In this document: in pieces, positions 46,091 to 58,782 of the stretch
How the letters are laid out: each line of letters begins with the position of its first letter
How positions within the stretch are numbered: the first letter of the stretch is position 1
NCBI GenBank assembly: GCA_032622095.1
Contig: CP136061.1
Location: forward strand, 199,632,244 to 199,696,243
Length of the DNA stretch: 64,000 nucleotides
Source of the DNA: Siphonodentalium dalli
Taxonomy: Eukaryota; Mollusca; Scaphopoda; Gadilida; Siphonodentaliidae
Direction of reading: 5' to 3'
The notes under the pieces: generated by a model
What the model saw: the letters and a program-made list of their open reading frames with translations, nothing else
Told to the model about the DNA's origin: nothing
Database searches by the model: none
Translations under genes and position numbers: made by a program

Positions 46091-47492
46091 CAAACAATTT
46101 ACAAGTACTGACCATGTAATGTTGTTTGTAAGCATGTTAGTACCATGCTTGTTGTTATAGGGCTATATAGGCACCTAAAGTGACTCTTTGGCCTCAGATT
46201 TAGCAACATTCTGGATTTCACAGTATCCCGGACCACTTCACAGTGGACCACATTAACGTTCAGGAAACTTATGATCAACGGAAGAAATATTTAGTAACAA
46301 AATTAATATATTACCCAGTTATATTATCTGAATAAAAGTAATAAAACAAAAAAACTCTATTACAAATTGGATACTACATGGTGAATACTCAATGATGACT
46401 ACTAGTAGATATCATTAACCTGATTGTTGCATAACATGAAATTGAAAAGGGTATCTCATAAATTTCTAATGTCTGAAATACTGTCTTGTTCTGGCATGTA
46501 ATCAAATTCATTCCTTCTGGTTATTTCTCATCTTGAATGATTGCAAGTAATGTTAATTTGCAACAATTACCCAAATCAAACTGAATTGGTTATGATGAAT
46601 GACATTACTGTTTACTGCTCAGACAATCCCAAATGAAGGTGACGCTATTCTCATTGAATTTCCGAACTTCATCTGAGAGCTTTACTGCTCAACAAGACGA
46701 AACTAAAATACTAATTGTATACTGTTATCACTTACAAACAGATGAACTGAAATAATGTGATGCATTCAGATGCATTGAGAAATGACATTCAATTCTTCAT
46801 TCTGGTCTATCACCATACCAAACCACATCAAAATTTGACAACCGACACTTAACTTATATTGCGAAAACTTTGTATGGACTGAGTTTCATAAAGTCGAACA
46901 GGGCCCATAACTCTGGTAGACATTGGTGGTCACAACCCGCGATATTATGCATATTCGTCCCCCATTTCTGGTCCGTCACCATGCCATAGGGCATCAAATA
47001 TGACAACTGACTCTTGAGTTAAAATTCAAAATGTTTGTACGGACAGGCGGCTTGAGACGTCAACTAAATACCCGCCGACTAATATCGGGCAGTATAATAA
47101 CCATATATCTATCTGTATACATAACCAAAAAACAATTCCCCTCCCACCCCATCCCATTGGATAAGACTAAAGAGTTCTTTGATCATGCACATATAATTAT
47201 GGAACCCCTGACCTGTATACCACTATTTACACTGGCCAGTGTTCTCTGTCAGACACAACACACTCGATATATTAAGGCTATAATGGGGTCTAGGGCAATT
47301 TGTGACATATAGTGTACCTACACAATGCTTAATTAATATTGTTGTTTGATACTGAAAACACCAGGAAACACATGGAAATACAGTATATTTTTCGTTTTTC
47401 TGATCTGTGTTTACCAATTAGTAAGGCAGTTAACACAGTTATTGAAGAACGGCTAAAAAAACCTCTGAAATTTTGATAAAAACATGAGAAAC
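46091..47492. other. Unique AT-rich sequence
   Basis: I recognise no gene and no complete element. Confidence 0.4.
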
Positions 47493-47634
47493 GGGGGGTG
47501 GGTCCCCAAAATTTTGGAGGAAAAAAATATTTTTTTTGCAAAAATGGGGTGGTGGGTCCCTCGAGGTCGGAAAAAAACTTTTTGGGCCCTATATGTGCAA
47601 TTTTTTTCCAGACCCCCCCCCCCCCCCCCCCCCC
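47493..47634. repeat. Palindromic repeat ending in a 22-base C run
   Basis: GGGGGGTGGGTCCCC at the left, GGTGGTGGGTCCC in the middle, GGTCGGAAAAAAAC and AATTTTTTTCCAGA before 22 consecutive C. It is the third member of the family at 29663 and 45982. Confidence 0.7.
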
Positions 47635-48459
47635 TGTGTAATACCATAATATTGGTGGCGTTACCATTTCTGACTATGGTTTTCTTGTTATGACTGCTTG
47701 AAAGCGTTCACACAATGGGAAGTACCTGTTGCTAAAAATAGAACAAACAACACTCTTCAGTATTTGGAGAAATTAATGGTGCCTGGTGGAATGGCGGTAA
47801 ACAAACCTTGGGTGGGTTAGATTCTGAGGACCATATGATCGTAATTTTAATTCAGATTTTCCCCACTAACGGATGATTGACAGGTAAATTACAGTTGATC
47901 GATGTAAAACGGTTATCTCCCCGACAAAATCAATGCTTGGCCTACGGTTGCAATGGCAGAAAGACTGTCATTTTCCCATGCGAATAGCGGAAGTGAAATC
48001 GCGATTTGCAGTAGTAAATTTCAACTCTGAATTCGATGACTCAACAAGCTAGCGTGTTCTTCGTACGATTGGCTGGGAGACAGGAAATTCCAACACGCGT
48101 TATAATTTATACTCTAATCTGTTGTATGTACTGATTATGTTTGCAGGCTTCACAACGTGTTTCTAAATTGTGAGTGTGAGTAAACTTGATCTGTTCCCAC
48201 ACTACCAGTTGAGTTAGTCAACTAAATAGTTGTCAATCTCATTCTGAATTAGTATTCATTCATTGATGCCATGCACTGCATGACTAGTTGAATTTGAAAC
48301 TTCAAACTTGAGTGGTGACTTCCATGGTGGTGTGCTATCACTATTTGAATACTAAACTCTAATTTAATTATCTGTTTACTCGGATATTGACAAACTTTGT
48401 TGTTATATATATTGTTTTTGTTTGATCACTATTTCGTTGATTCAGGCTTGGTTCCTGGT
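47635..48459. other. Unassigned sequence
   Basis: It begins with the 37-bp fragment shared with 38765. I see nothing else that I recognise. Confidence 0.4.
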
Positions 48460-49258
48460 TAGGGTTGCCACGACTAGGAGTTTTCATAATCGACTAATCG
48501 ACCGTTATAATCGACGGTTAGTCGATTAATCGTTCATATATGCGCCCTATGTAACACCCAGGTAAACAAGTGATAAATGCAAAATTACAATGACTACTTT
48601 ACATCCAGTCTGAACACAGTTATAAACTGTCAGTCAGCAGGTTTGTCCTTCTGAGGCGCCCGCCCGTCATCGGTCACTTAAACTCAAATTTGCGCAGCCG
48701 GTAAACGCCCTCCTCCTCGTTATTCCTGCGGACGAGATTTTTTTTATAATACCCTGATCCCTGCTGGACAAAACAAGTGTCCACTTAACCGCGGTGCGGT
48801 TAGCGTTGCCACCGCGGCCGAAATGCAACTACACTGCGGCTCCACCGGCTAACAACAGTTGGGCTGCGGTGTACTTGCCATTTGGCCATGGTGTAGTTGC
48901 CGCGGTGTACGTTCATTAAACTGAAAAAAGATGATACAAACCCGAAATCTAACCGCGATGTACATGCCATTCGGCCGCGTTGTAGTTGCCTTTCGGCCAT
49001 GGTGTACTTGCCGCTCGGGCTCAGTGTACTTGCCGTTCGGCCCGCGGTGCTCAACTGCAGTTACAAACTCTGACACCGCGACCGAACGGCAAATACACCG
49101 CGGTGCCAATGGACACTTGTTTTGTCCAGCGGGGTATCTGTCCAGTCAATCAATGTTCCCCGATTAATCGACTAACCTTCGACAGGTGCGGTAGTCGATG
49201 GTTATTTATGAACGATTAATCGACTAACCGTCGATTATGAAAAGTCGTGGCAACCCTA
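48460..49258. mobile_element. hAT-like element without a clear target duplication
   Basis: The ends TAGGGTTGCCACGACT and AGTCGTGGCAACCCTA are exact inverses, followed by subterminal ATTAATCGACTAACCGTCGA words in both halves. The flanks TTCCTGGT and TGCAGGAG agree at only four of eight positions, so the duplication has decayed or was never there. A GC-rich element is nested inside (48764-49129). Confidence 0.75.
48764..49129. mobile_element. GC-rich foldback nested in the hAT-like element
   Basis: The tips CTGGACAAAACAAGTGTCCA and the inverse pair exactly. The interior is built of variations on GTGTACTTGCC(A/G)TTCGGCC and CCGCGGTG in both orientations and is far richer in G+C than its surroundings. 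Overlapping open frames on both strands here follow from the repeat structure and are not taken as genes. Confidence 0.75.
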
Positions 49259-50816
49259 TGCAGGAGATAGATCCGTCTGAATATAGGTGGTGAAAATGGT
49301 GTGTGTTGTGGGCGTGACTAAAGTCTTGCAGAGTTCAATCTCTCTGAGAAGTCAATGCATACAGCATCCAGAGCTGTTAATTGGAGACCGATTTTGATTG
49401 CATTAAGGGCGATTACTATCAAGTCAGGCATGCCCTGATCCATGGAACACTTGGTTTAACACCAAACAATTGAACGCTAATTTGGACAACATGCACATTA
49501 CGTCAATCAAACTATGTACCAAATATGGGGGTCGCCAAATTACAATGCTAAATTACAATAGAAAAAATTGTCAATAGATTGCTCTTAGATGTTTTAAGAT
49601 ATCGGACTGAAATTTGGTAGTGAGCAGCTGTAGTGAGGGGTTTTTCGATGTGCTGAATTTGATAGAATTGTCACCAGGTTACTCCGATGGCCCAAAATGC
49701 ATCATTGACGCTGCACATGTAGCTACGTGTACCACAAGAACGGGAAGTATATATGCCGCACAGCGATAGTATGATTGTTGTAGGCCTATAGAATGGAAAC
49801 AATTGATTTTCAAATTGTTTTCAGTTTTGTCATCTGTTTTTCTAGGAAATCGGTTATTGTAAACATCATCCCATTTAGATAATTTGTTAGGTCTAACTGA
49901 TCACCCCACCCCCCCCCCCCCCCCCCCCCCATCCACTCTGATCCTTGCCATAACATAATAATGCTATGTTATTCCACTAGCAAAATTAATGCCTAAAACT
50001 GCACAGAATAAATTAGTTAGATGGACACATCAAACAACAGATTTGTAATTTCACGCAATCTGAGTTAATTTGAAGTACTCGTTGCCATGGCAACGTGAAA
50101 TTTTGGACTTGCGATGACCCTGTAGTAACGGAATTGGACTTTTAAAGAATGTTGTGAGTAGGGCCTATAATATCAATGCCTGCTGTCAGTTCGACTCTTT
50201 CCAATATCGAATAATCAAACTAAATATCTAGTTAGTGTAAACGATGTCTTTTTCCCAAGGAAACATGGCAAACAGCTATGCGTTTTCCACAGGTAACCAC
50301 CTGGCACTGAATGAATTAAAGATGCCTAAGCTGGGTACAGATATTAATATGTTACACAAATGAATTTGTTTTCAAAGTTGTTCTGGCCTTCACATAAAGT
50401 TAACAAAGGGGTGATGAGCTGACACAGCTGTTTTAATCTCAAAATCACAAGTCACTTTTAAATAGACACTTTGCGATGTATTCACAGCTGTCTGCAATCA
50501 ATGCCCAGGTGTGAATATGCTCCCAAATTGGATTAATACAGATGTTATTAAATAAGAAATATGGTGTTTTATAAGACCCTGTCAATGGATAACTGGGTTC
50601 AATCAATGTTGGCATTAAATTAGGATGAATTTTTTGCCCGATTTTCGTTATAAAATATATATTGGATAGGCCACGCCAGCCTTTAGTATACATGATGTAT
50701 GTCCTCAATAAAAATCCATCGCTAGAACCCCAGTATAAATAAGTCATCTTATACTAACCTACATACATGCAAAATCTGTAATATTGACCGCCTAACAAGA
50801 CTAACGATAACATCAA
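49259..50816. other. Unassigned sequence with a 22-base C run
   Basis: The C run lies at 49909-49930. I recognise no exon or complete element. Confidence 0.4.
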
Positions 50817-51000
50817 AACCTAGGGTGGCAGGCTGACGCCCTAGATGGCTCCCAACTAACCTGCTAACCTTGTAAAATCATTACACATCACAAACCATTC
50901 AGCTCACAAACCCGACCACAAAACATGACTAACACCAAATTGTCACCAATATCAAAATCTAGGTTATTGGGCTCACGCCCTAGATGACTCCGGGGGCATT
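50817..51000 (+). repeat. Short direct repeat with 139-bp period
   Basis: ATCAAAA(C/T)CTAGG, then GACGCCCTAGATGGCTCC against CACGCCCTAGATGACTCC, with GCCCTAGATG at 50838 and 50977. Confidence 0.6.
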
Positions 51001-54000
51001 GTTGACTGTCCCCGGGCGGAGTAGGAAATGCTTGTCGTACCTGTAGTATAAGCCATCATCAAACTGTTAACAAACTGCCTACACAAATTTGCAAATACAT
51101 ACTTTCACCGTGACTTCCAGAAACACACTAAGCAACCCAGTCTGACCTCAGCTGCGTCCTCAGTCCGCGATCGTAATACACAACCAGGTCAACAGGTTCT
51201 GACACTCACACTGGAGTGAAAGGCGGACATTGCACCATCAAGAGTTGAGGACCGCCGACCGACCTTAAGTCAACTGGTTGGCATTGCACCCTCTTCCCAG
51301 AACAGACTAAGGCAACTGCAGTCCATGCAAGTGCAATACAGACACTACATTACAACAATTTATCACTCAAAATAATATGTATAACGACACACACAAAACT
51401 CGTAAAAGAAAACAAGGTAAGTCTTCATCTCCGGTCCAGGTTCGGAATGGGAATTGGGGGGGGGGTGCTTTGCTTCTTGCTGCAGTGGCATCCACCCCAT
51501 GCACATTAGACAAACACCTACTGTGCATGGGCAGATAGTAATCTACTTACAAACTAACAAACCCTACATACGCTCTTCAGCGGAATTACAACATTCAAAA
51601 GTGGGTTGTTGGGGAGGGCTGACAGCTCTTTCAAATCTTCCCGGGTATCATCCCAAACTCCATACTTGCTAATTTTCTTTGGTCATTAGCAACTTTGGAA
51701 ATTTCAGTGCAACTTAAACTTTGCCCGGCTGCAAAATTAGGGCAAAGTGAGCAAAATAGGGAGATTTCTTCACGCACGTAGCCCTCTCGGTTGGTCCCTG
51801 TCGCTGGTGGTTAGATTGAACTGTTGTGATAATGAACCCTTTGCATCAAATGTTTGTTTTGAAAGCACCCCTTTTAATTAGTCATCACTTACCTTAAGTG
51901 CAGTTACTAGTAAGTTGTCAAAACATTGTGTCATTCTTTACTCCATAATGAATAAACACATGTCTTATTGGTCAAAAACTTTAATAATATATCATCAAAG
52001 AACAATGAACTCAAGTTCGTGTCCTCCTATAAGTATCTCAGCAGGGTTTCTGTTACTATGGCTCAGCGTCCGTGTAACGGCCTCATTCCCCTCGCTGATG
52101 ATATGTTTGAGACATACATGTACCTAAAGTCAATAGCAATCTATCGTAAAAAGAATCTGATTGCAACAGGAGTTTGAGGTTAGTAAAGAGAATACTGGTG
52201 AAAAGGCTGGTCAATTGAGCACAGTATGTTACCGGTACAGTGTAACCCTTTGAAATAAAAGCCCCAAAACTACAACGCAATGTTTGGTGTGCGTTCAAAC
52301 AGAGACATTAATTGTTATCGTATACAGCGTAATACACATATGAAAATGTTGCGGTAACATCAAAGAATGCCGGACTGCTGAGTATGGATATTTTGTACAC
52401 AGGGTTTCTGTGGATAAAACAATTCACGCTCCGAGATCCCGTGCAAAACATATCCCCCAATATGGAGATAAAGTCAAAGTAGGTCAATGTATAATAGTTT
52501 CGTTATCCCGCATGGGGCCCCAAGCACAAACAATGACGCACATGTTCATATTTCCCGTCAAAACTCAATTATGTTTCATAACACGGGGGGCTAAAACTTT
52601 GTTCATAGCATTGGTCCTAACTAGAGTTGTTGGAAGATGCAGACTATTGAACAAGCTACCGGTACGCGTTCCGAGTTTGAACCATTCATATTACGCCGCT
52701 ATAAATATCTTCTGCAGTATGATGTCACAGCGCACAAATAGTTTTACAATTGACAGAATATATCCTTTCGGTTTCATTTTCACAGAAGCTACCGGTACCT
52801 TTTGAAATTTTTGGAAATACATTGTACTTAATTCAATTCTCCTTGCTACTGTAGGTATTATTGGTCAATGCATACATGTAGATGCTTTTTGGTGTTTAAA
52901 TATATTTTCAGAATCTTATAAATTTGTAAACACTGTAACTCGTATATACATGTAGCTTGTTCATTTATTTAGTCTTCAATCAGACGGCGGTCTCACATGC
53001 GTAATTGCATGATCAATAGATCATTGCTCTGGATACCATCAACAGAATTAATGCACACACGGAAATGATCAACTTGCGTAATATGTGTTGCTTTATGAGT
53101 ATCTCAAGTTCAAGGAAATTACTACTTATCAGTGACAAATACCAAAAACGAACCATGGTCACCCTGTCGCGTTATGTTTCCCCAATACGGCTCAAATTAC
53201 GGACTCATTTATTTCCCCCTGGCGAAAACCCTGATCTCGGACATATATTCAACAACAATTTTTCTGATGATAATGATATTATGCGTCAATATCGGTCTAT
53301 ATGCGCATGCTCAAATATGCTTATTTGAAAGTTTTACAAATGTTCGCCTAATGTGAAAATGTATGTATTTCAAATGTGCGTATCTCCATTATATTGCAGG
53401 GCATATATTTCATCTGATTTTCCGAGAATCCATACATACTTTTCACAAGAATCCAGGGTAATTTGCGAGAATATTTACGAGAATCCAGATTTGGATTCTT
53501 GCCGAAATATAAGCCCTGTATTATGCACATCTTTGGATTAACTATACCAAACACTGTTATAGAATACTTCGTCGGTGTGCTTCGGAAATGTCGTATAATA
53601 AACTTTGCCGCCAAAACTAAATTTTACAGGAGAGCAAAAAAAAACTAAATAATTCTACTTCTGTATGACCTACAACAATGTCGTCAGGCATGGAGACTAA
53701 TTTATAGGCCCTCTATTCAATGGATATCATGGCTTATCGATATACTGCCTTATATGGATATTAGAGCTCAATACGACATTTCGGAATTATAAACAGATTA
53801 TACGTCGTATACGACATGTTAACGACAATTCAGATCTATTGTTCGTGAATGTCCGACATATACGACATTTCGACACTATGTCCGAACTATGGTGGCTATT
53901 AATTATTCACACAATTCACACAATTCCAATGTAGGGAATTCTCTATAAACATTGGATGACAATGAATGTGTGTTTCTGTAACATTTTACGATCATATCAG

Positions 54001-54734
54001 AATACTGGGGTCCTCAATTAAGCTATTATAATGGTTGTGTACCCACAATGCTGAGATAATGTGATGTTACCAATTCCTATTACATCCAATACATAATTTA
54101 GATATGTCCAATTACACTTAATTATGAAACTAACCAGAATGACAAGTGTATTATATAGCAGACGATGGACAACAACCCATAACCACTGCGTGTTCATTAT
54201 GGGTAATCCCGAAAGCGTGTACACATTCAAATGGGTCATAGTAAATTATCAGACTGGCGATCGTTGATATTATCCACGCATTCATTATGAATCAGTTGGA
54301 ATAATTGGAATGACGTTTTGTTCAAAATGAATGAAGTATTAATATTGATATGTTATTGAAACATAATAATAAAAAGAAAATACCAATTTAAGCAAATAAT
54401 AATAAAGTATCGATAATCTGACACACACGGAAATCCTTCCTCGTGTCTGTGCACTTAAAATTAGTAACATCAGTTTGAAACTATATAATCACAATAACAT
54501 CGAAAGCTTTATATTGCGCATGTCAGTGCTATATTAGCCTATTTTGTTTTAGACATGATGATGAGCTAGTCTATCGTAGAATGCATGGTAGTCAGATGGG
54601 ATTATTTTCTTTAAATCCTGTAAATCTCCGTAAATTTTAGTACATGATCGAAAACTGCTTTAAATTGCATAAAATGTGCCCATTACTCCAACTTTAAACG
54701 CAACGGTGTCTATATGAAATGAAACGTTTGGGGG
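51001..54734. other. Long stretch without supported genes
   Basis: Several frames of 60-131 codons occur (the longest is 52410-52805, + strand) but none has a recognisable domain, plausible splice borders or a repeated coding pattern. From 53563 to 53880 the motif TACGACATTTC and its complement occur several times and reappear at 59.1-59.4 kb. A GTAAGT near 51417 could be a donor but no exon precedes it convincingly. Confidence 0.4.
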
Positions 54735-55929
54735 TAGTGCTGGGCGGTATGACGATATATCGGGTATACCCTGTTTTAATTTTGATATCGTCAATAATAT
54801 CGTCTGAAATAAAAATATCGTAATACCGTCCCAAGTTGTAATATTCTCCATGTAGGTTGAAACCCATCATATGGTCCCAACAAACAGCGAAGTTAGTAAG
54901 TATAATAGTCCCAAACTTCCCGGAAATACGCAGTCGAAAACATTTTAAAACATCGGAGCACGTGCTTGTCAAGTTGGATATGCTTCGTCGGAAACATCAA
55001 AGAGATACTAGTAGCATCAGTTGGCTACACTGTGAGATTGGCATGTCGCGTGCATGCGACTGGCACAATGACCTCCGTTCAAGTTAGCAGCTTGCTCTAT
55101 CAACCGTAACCGGTTGCTTGGAGATGGATTACGATGTCACATTTTATATTGACCACACTTAGTCTAGCTGATCGTCTCAATGTGTGCAAATCGCGAGTAA
55201 AATGATTTTGTGGACATGTGCCGTACAGATCACGGCATTGCTATCGCTTCAACAAATGTCAAATTCACAAACTAATTGAACATGATTGTCTATATTTATT
55301 TTCCTCAGCTAAAAAAATGCCGACGCAAATTCATTTCACGTCGGCTTTTGCCTCGGCACTGCCCATTGTGGCATTGTCGAAGCTAATTCCCAGGGCTGCT
55401 GTATATGGACATTGAAGTCCCACGGTGCTACCAACTACCAATTACCACTGATAAATAGTCTCACAAACAACCAATTCCTCACGAATTAATAAAATGGCAA
55501 TTTGAAACCGAATGCGGTGCTTAATGTGTGCATGGCGTTGAGCGCTATGATCAAAGGGATATAACTCTAAAAAATGTATTCGAAAACGCACGTGGGCCGT
55601 GTTATATGATTATATCCCTTTGTTTCAAAGTTATTATTTCTTCGTCGGCAAACTGTCAATTGTTGCAGACGAGTGGTCATTATACACATGTATACTGTGA
55701 TGTTACTGATAATTGTTCAATACACATTTACTCGACCTCTCATGACCTACACATCGTAAATAAAACGTAGGGATGTATTGTGCAAACTTTATTCATGAAA
55801 TATTGCATATATTGTACATTGTACTTACCAATTCTAATATACCAAAATAATATCGCGATAATATCGTGTATCGCGATGTTGTCGCCATAATATCGCGATA
55901 TTTTTTGGGGCCAATATCGCCCAGCCCTA
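54735..55929. mobile_element. hAT-type transposon, non-autonomous
   Basis: The start TAGTGCTGGGCGGTAT and the end ATATCGCCCAGCCCTA are inverted partners. The perfect 8-bp target duplication TTTGGGGG lies at 54727-54734 and 55930-55937. Subterminal parts are dense in AATATCG and ATATCGCGATA words. No transposase domain was recognised in the internal frames. Confidence 0.92.
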
Positions 55930-55937
55930 TTTGGGGG

Positions 55938-58016
55938 TTTGGTCAGGGCGAATATTGTCGATTAATGAACATATTTGATACGATAAAGCATGATATTTTA
56001 AGCATGATATATTCTAATTAACTACATGTAGTTTACACAAATTACCATCAGAGGGAAATGAATGTTTTCATCTTATTACACAATATTGCGGTCACAAATT
56101 AATGGTTGCCAAGGTATACAAATCAGGTACTAATTCCTGTTACATAACGTGTTGTTTTACCAAATTGGTTCATTTAACGGATATATTGGCAATCGTAATC
56201 ATATATACACACATGAAATGACTGATTATGTGTGAATAAACGTCTAATAAACACACGATTTGTATTATTAGTATCACCAATGGGCTCAAATGAGGGCGTA
56301 TTTGATTGTCATTCTCAATGTGGCAATCAAAGTCTTATTGTATATTATTCATTAACTTTACATTTTGATCTCTGGTAACGTCATATGTTGCAAAAAGCAT
56401 TCCTTGGGATTTATTGGTACCAGTGGGTAACCACATAACAGCATACTACGTGTAGAAATCAGATAAACATCATAGCGATCGTATATGACAAACATTACCA
56501 ACCTTGCTGACATTTAATAGACCAGGCGGATACACCAGAAACCCAATTTATATGACTCAAAATAATATTATGCTAACAACCTATGTAACCTGTTAATTGA
56601 ACATCATAAGACTACATGAACAGCACCAACACGTCCATCAACTGGAAGTTATTTGTGTTATGGCCGTGTTTACACTGCTGTTTATCTGTATACAGATATG
56701 TGTGAAGTCACGTGTCGCGCATTACTGTGATTACCAATAGTGAACGCGCGCTGATCAGTACTCTGGTAATTGACAATTCATTACGAGTCATGTCAGTTTA
56801 GGCCAGACATAAAAATGGACCAACTATCAGCAGACTTGGTATGATTTGATATGTGCCACATGTATTTAATGTGCATCCTTATACCACTTGATAATGGTTC
56901 GAAGAAAGAATGCAAATCGCATAGGAATACACAATAAACAACCGTGTGCACAAATAGAGAGGCTAGAGAACACCCATATAGCTTTAGATGGCGATTCCAC
57001 CAATATTTAGGATTTCAGGTGATCATCTATATATCTATAGGTCTCCTGTTTGACACCATCTGGGCGGTGGCCATTTTGGATCTGTATGGAATGGGTATCC
57101 ACCCTACAAAACCCTTTATCTGACCAAATGTATTAAAAATTCCAACTGATGACAATTCCAATGACAATGTTGGCCAAATGTATGACAATATTGTTTTCTT
57201 AAATTAACTAACAGTTTTTGACTGGCCACGGGGAGGGACCAGGACACAATCTTTCCAAGTGTTGGAAATTTCCAACCTGACACCCGCCCCATGATAAGGT
57301 TGGAAAACTTCCAGCTGATCGATGGCCATTCCAGCCCAAACTTTTTATAAAAAGTAGGAAATTATGCAAATATTGGTCCGAAAACAGTACCCCCCCCCCC
57401 CCCCCCCCCCCAATAGAATGTTTGAAAATCAAACTAAAAGATCATTTTCAACCTATTGTTGGTTTGGGAATTACAACTAAGGTATGAAATTTCCAACTGT
57501 TGGAAACTTTGACCAAAGTTTCCATTCCCTGTCCGTGTTCAATATTCGAAATACACGGGTTGAAATGGCAATGAACACTAAAACACATTCGCCAAGCCCG
57601 AGTAACAGTTAATCAAAACAGATTTGCCTGTCGCAATGCTTCTGCGATGACTGTGACGTATAGCGGACACGATTTTTGCTCACACGAACTAATACCGTTT
57701 TCTTTCTGTGTGTATTTCTATATCAACCCGTTTACACTAGTCTACGTGTAGATCTGTGTACAGTTCTATAGCAATGTAAATGCACCCTATACTATTAAAG
57801 ATAACCTTCAGTTGATCGTTGATTTGCGTTTTCATGATCGTGTCGTGACAGTTTGCCCTCTGTTGTCAGCATCAATGCTCTAATCAGAACAATTTTTATA
57901 CGTTCTGATAATTTGTTCTAATATCTTCAAAATTACTCATAAATCATTAATATCCAATTTGAATAAGATAATATGTATGTCAATAACATTTCCACTACCC
58001 ATAACGATCGGACGTA
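55938..58016. other. Unassigned sequence
   Basis: It contains a 22-base C run (57390-57411) and many TTGGAAA/TTTCCAA words between 57140 and 57520. No gene is supported. Confidence 0.4.
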
Positions 58017-58018
58017 TA

Positions 58019-58782
58019 TGGGGCGCCATCCCTGCAAATATTAGTTTTCGGAGATATCTCCTTGGATCCAAGCAGATATCTGCTCGCATTATGGAGATAT
58101 CTCCTTGAAATATGTTCAAGGAGATATCTCCTTGGATCCAAGCAGATATCTGCTCGCATTATGAAGATATCTGCTTGAAAAATATTTCAAGGAGATATCT
58201 CCATATTCCGAGCATGATATCTGCTTGGATGTATTTCGATCATAGATATTATGTACTGTGGAGAAATCATTATTATTTCATGGCCGCGGTTTTCCAAGGA
58301 GATATCTTCATAATCCAAGCAGATATCTGCTTGGAATATTTTCAAGGAGATATCTGCTTGGAATATGGAGATATCTCCTTGGGTCCAAGGAGATATCTCG
58401 TTGAAAACTATTTCAAGGAGATATCTCCATAATCCGAGCAGATATCTGCTTGGATCCAAGGAGATATCTCCTTGGATCCGAGCAGATATATGCTGGGATT
58501 GTGGCGATATCTCCTCGGTTTCAAGGAGATATCTCGTTGGAAATATTTCAAGCAGATATCTCGTAGTTGCGAGGAGATATCTCCTAGGATCCAAGGAGAT
58601 ATCTCCATAATCCAAGCAGATATCTCCTTGGATCCAAGGAGATATCTCCATAATGGACCATATTCCAAGCAGATATCTGCTAGGAATTGCAATTCCAAGG
58701 AGATCTCCTCGAAACCGAGGAGATATCTCCGAATTACGAGGAGATAATTCCGAAAACGAATATTTGCAGGGATGGCGCCCCA
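58019..58782. mobile_element. TIR element composed of GATATC palindromes
   Basis: The ends TGGGGCGCCATCCCTGCAAA and the inverse are flanked by TA (58017-58018 and 58783-58784). The interior is a series of about 25 GATATC cores, mostly as GGAGATATCTCC or AGCAGATATCTGCT, joined by linkers such as TTGGATCCAA that are palindromic too. About 95 bases near 58230-58300 are ordinary sequence. It encodes no transposase. The 280-codon minus-strand frame (58187-59029) that starts outside and runs through it is a by-product: the repeated unit lacks stop codons in several frames on both strands. Confidence 0.85.

Noticed and set aside
48800-49219. Overlapping frames on both strands in the GC-rich foldback
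   Set aside because: They arise from inverted repetition of stop-free words; no domain.
51965-52177. Frame containing KFVSSYKYLS as a possible reverse-transcriptase fragment
   Set aside because: Only a few residues resemble the YLG region of reverse transcriptases and no flanking motif supports it.
52410-52805. 131-codon + strand frame
   Set aside because: No recognisable domain or coding pattern, and no repeat or transcript-like borders around it.
58050-58750. Regularly spaced repeats that might suggest a CRISPR-like array
   Set aside because: The repeats are 12-14-base palindromes with repetitive linkers instead of unique spacers, they lie between transposon-type inverted ends, and the genome is animal.
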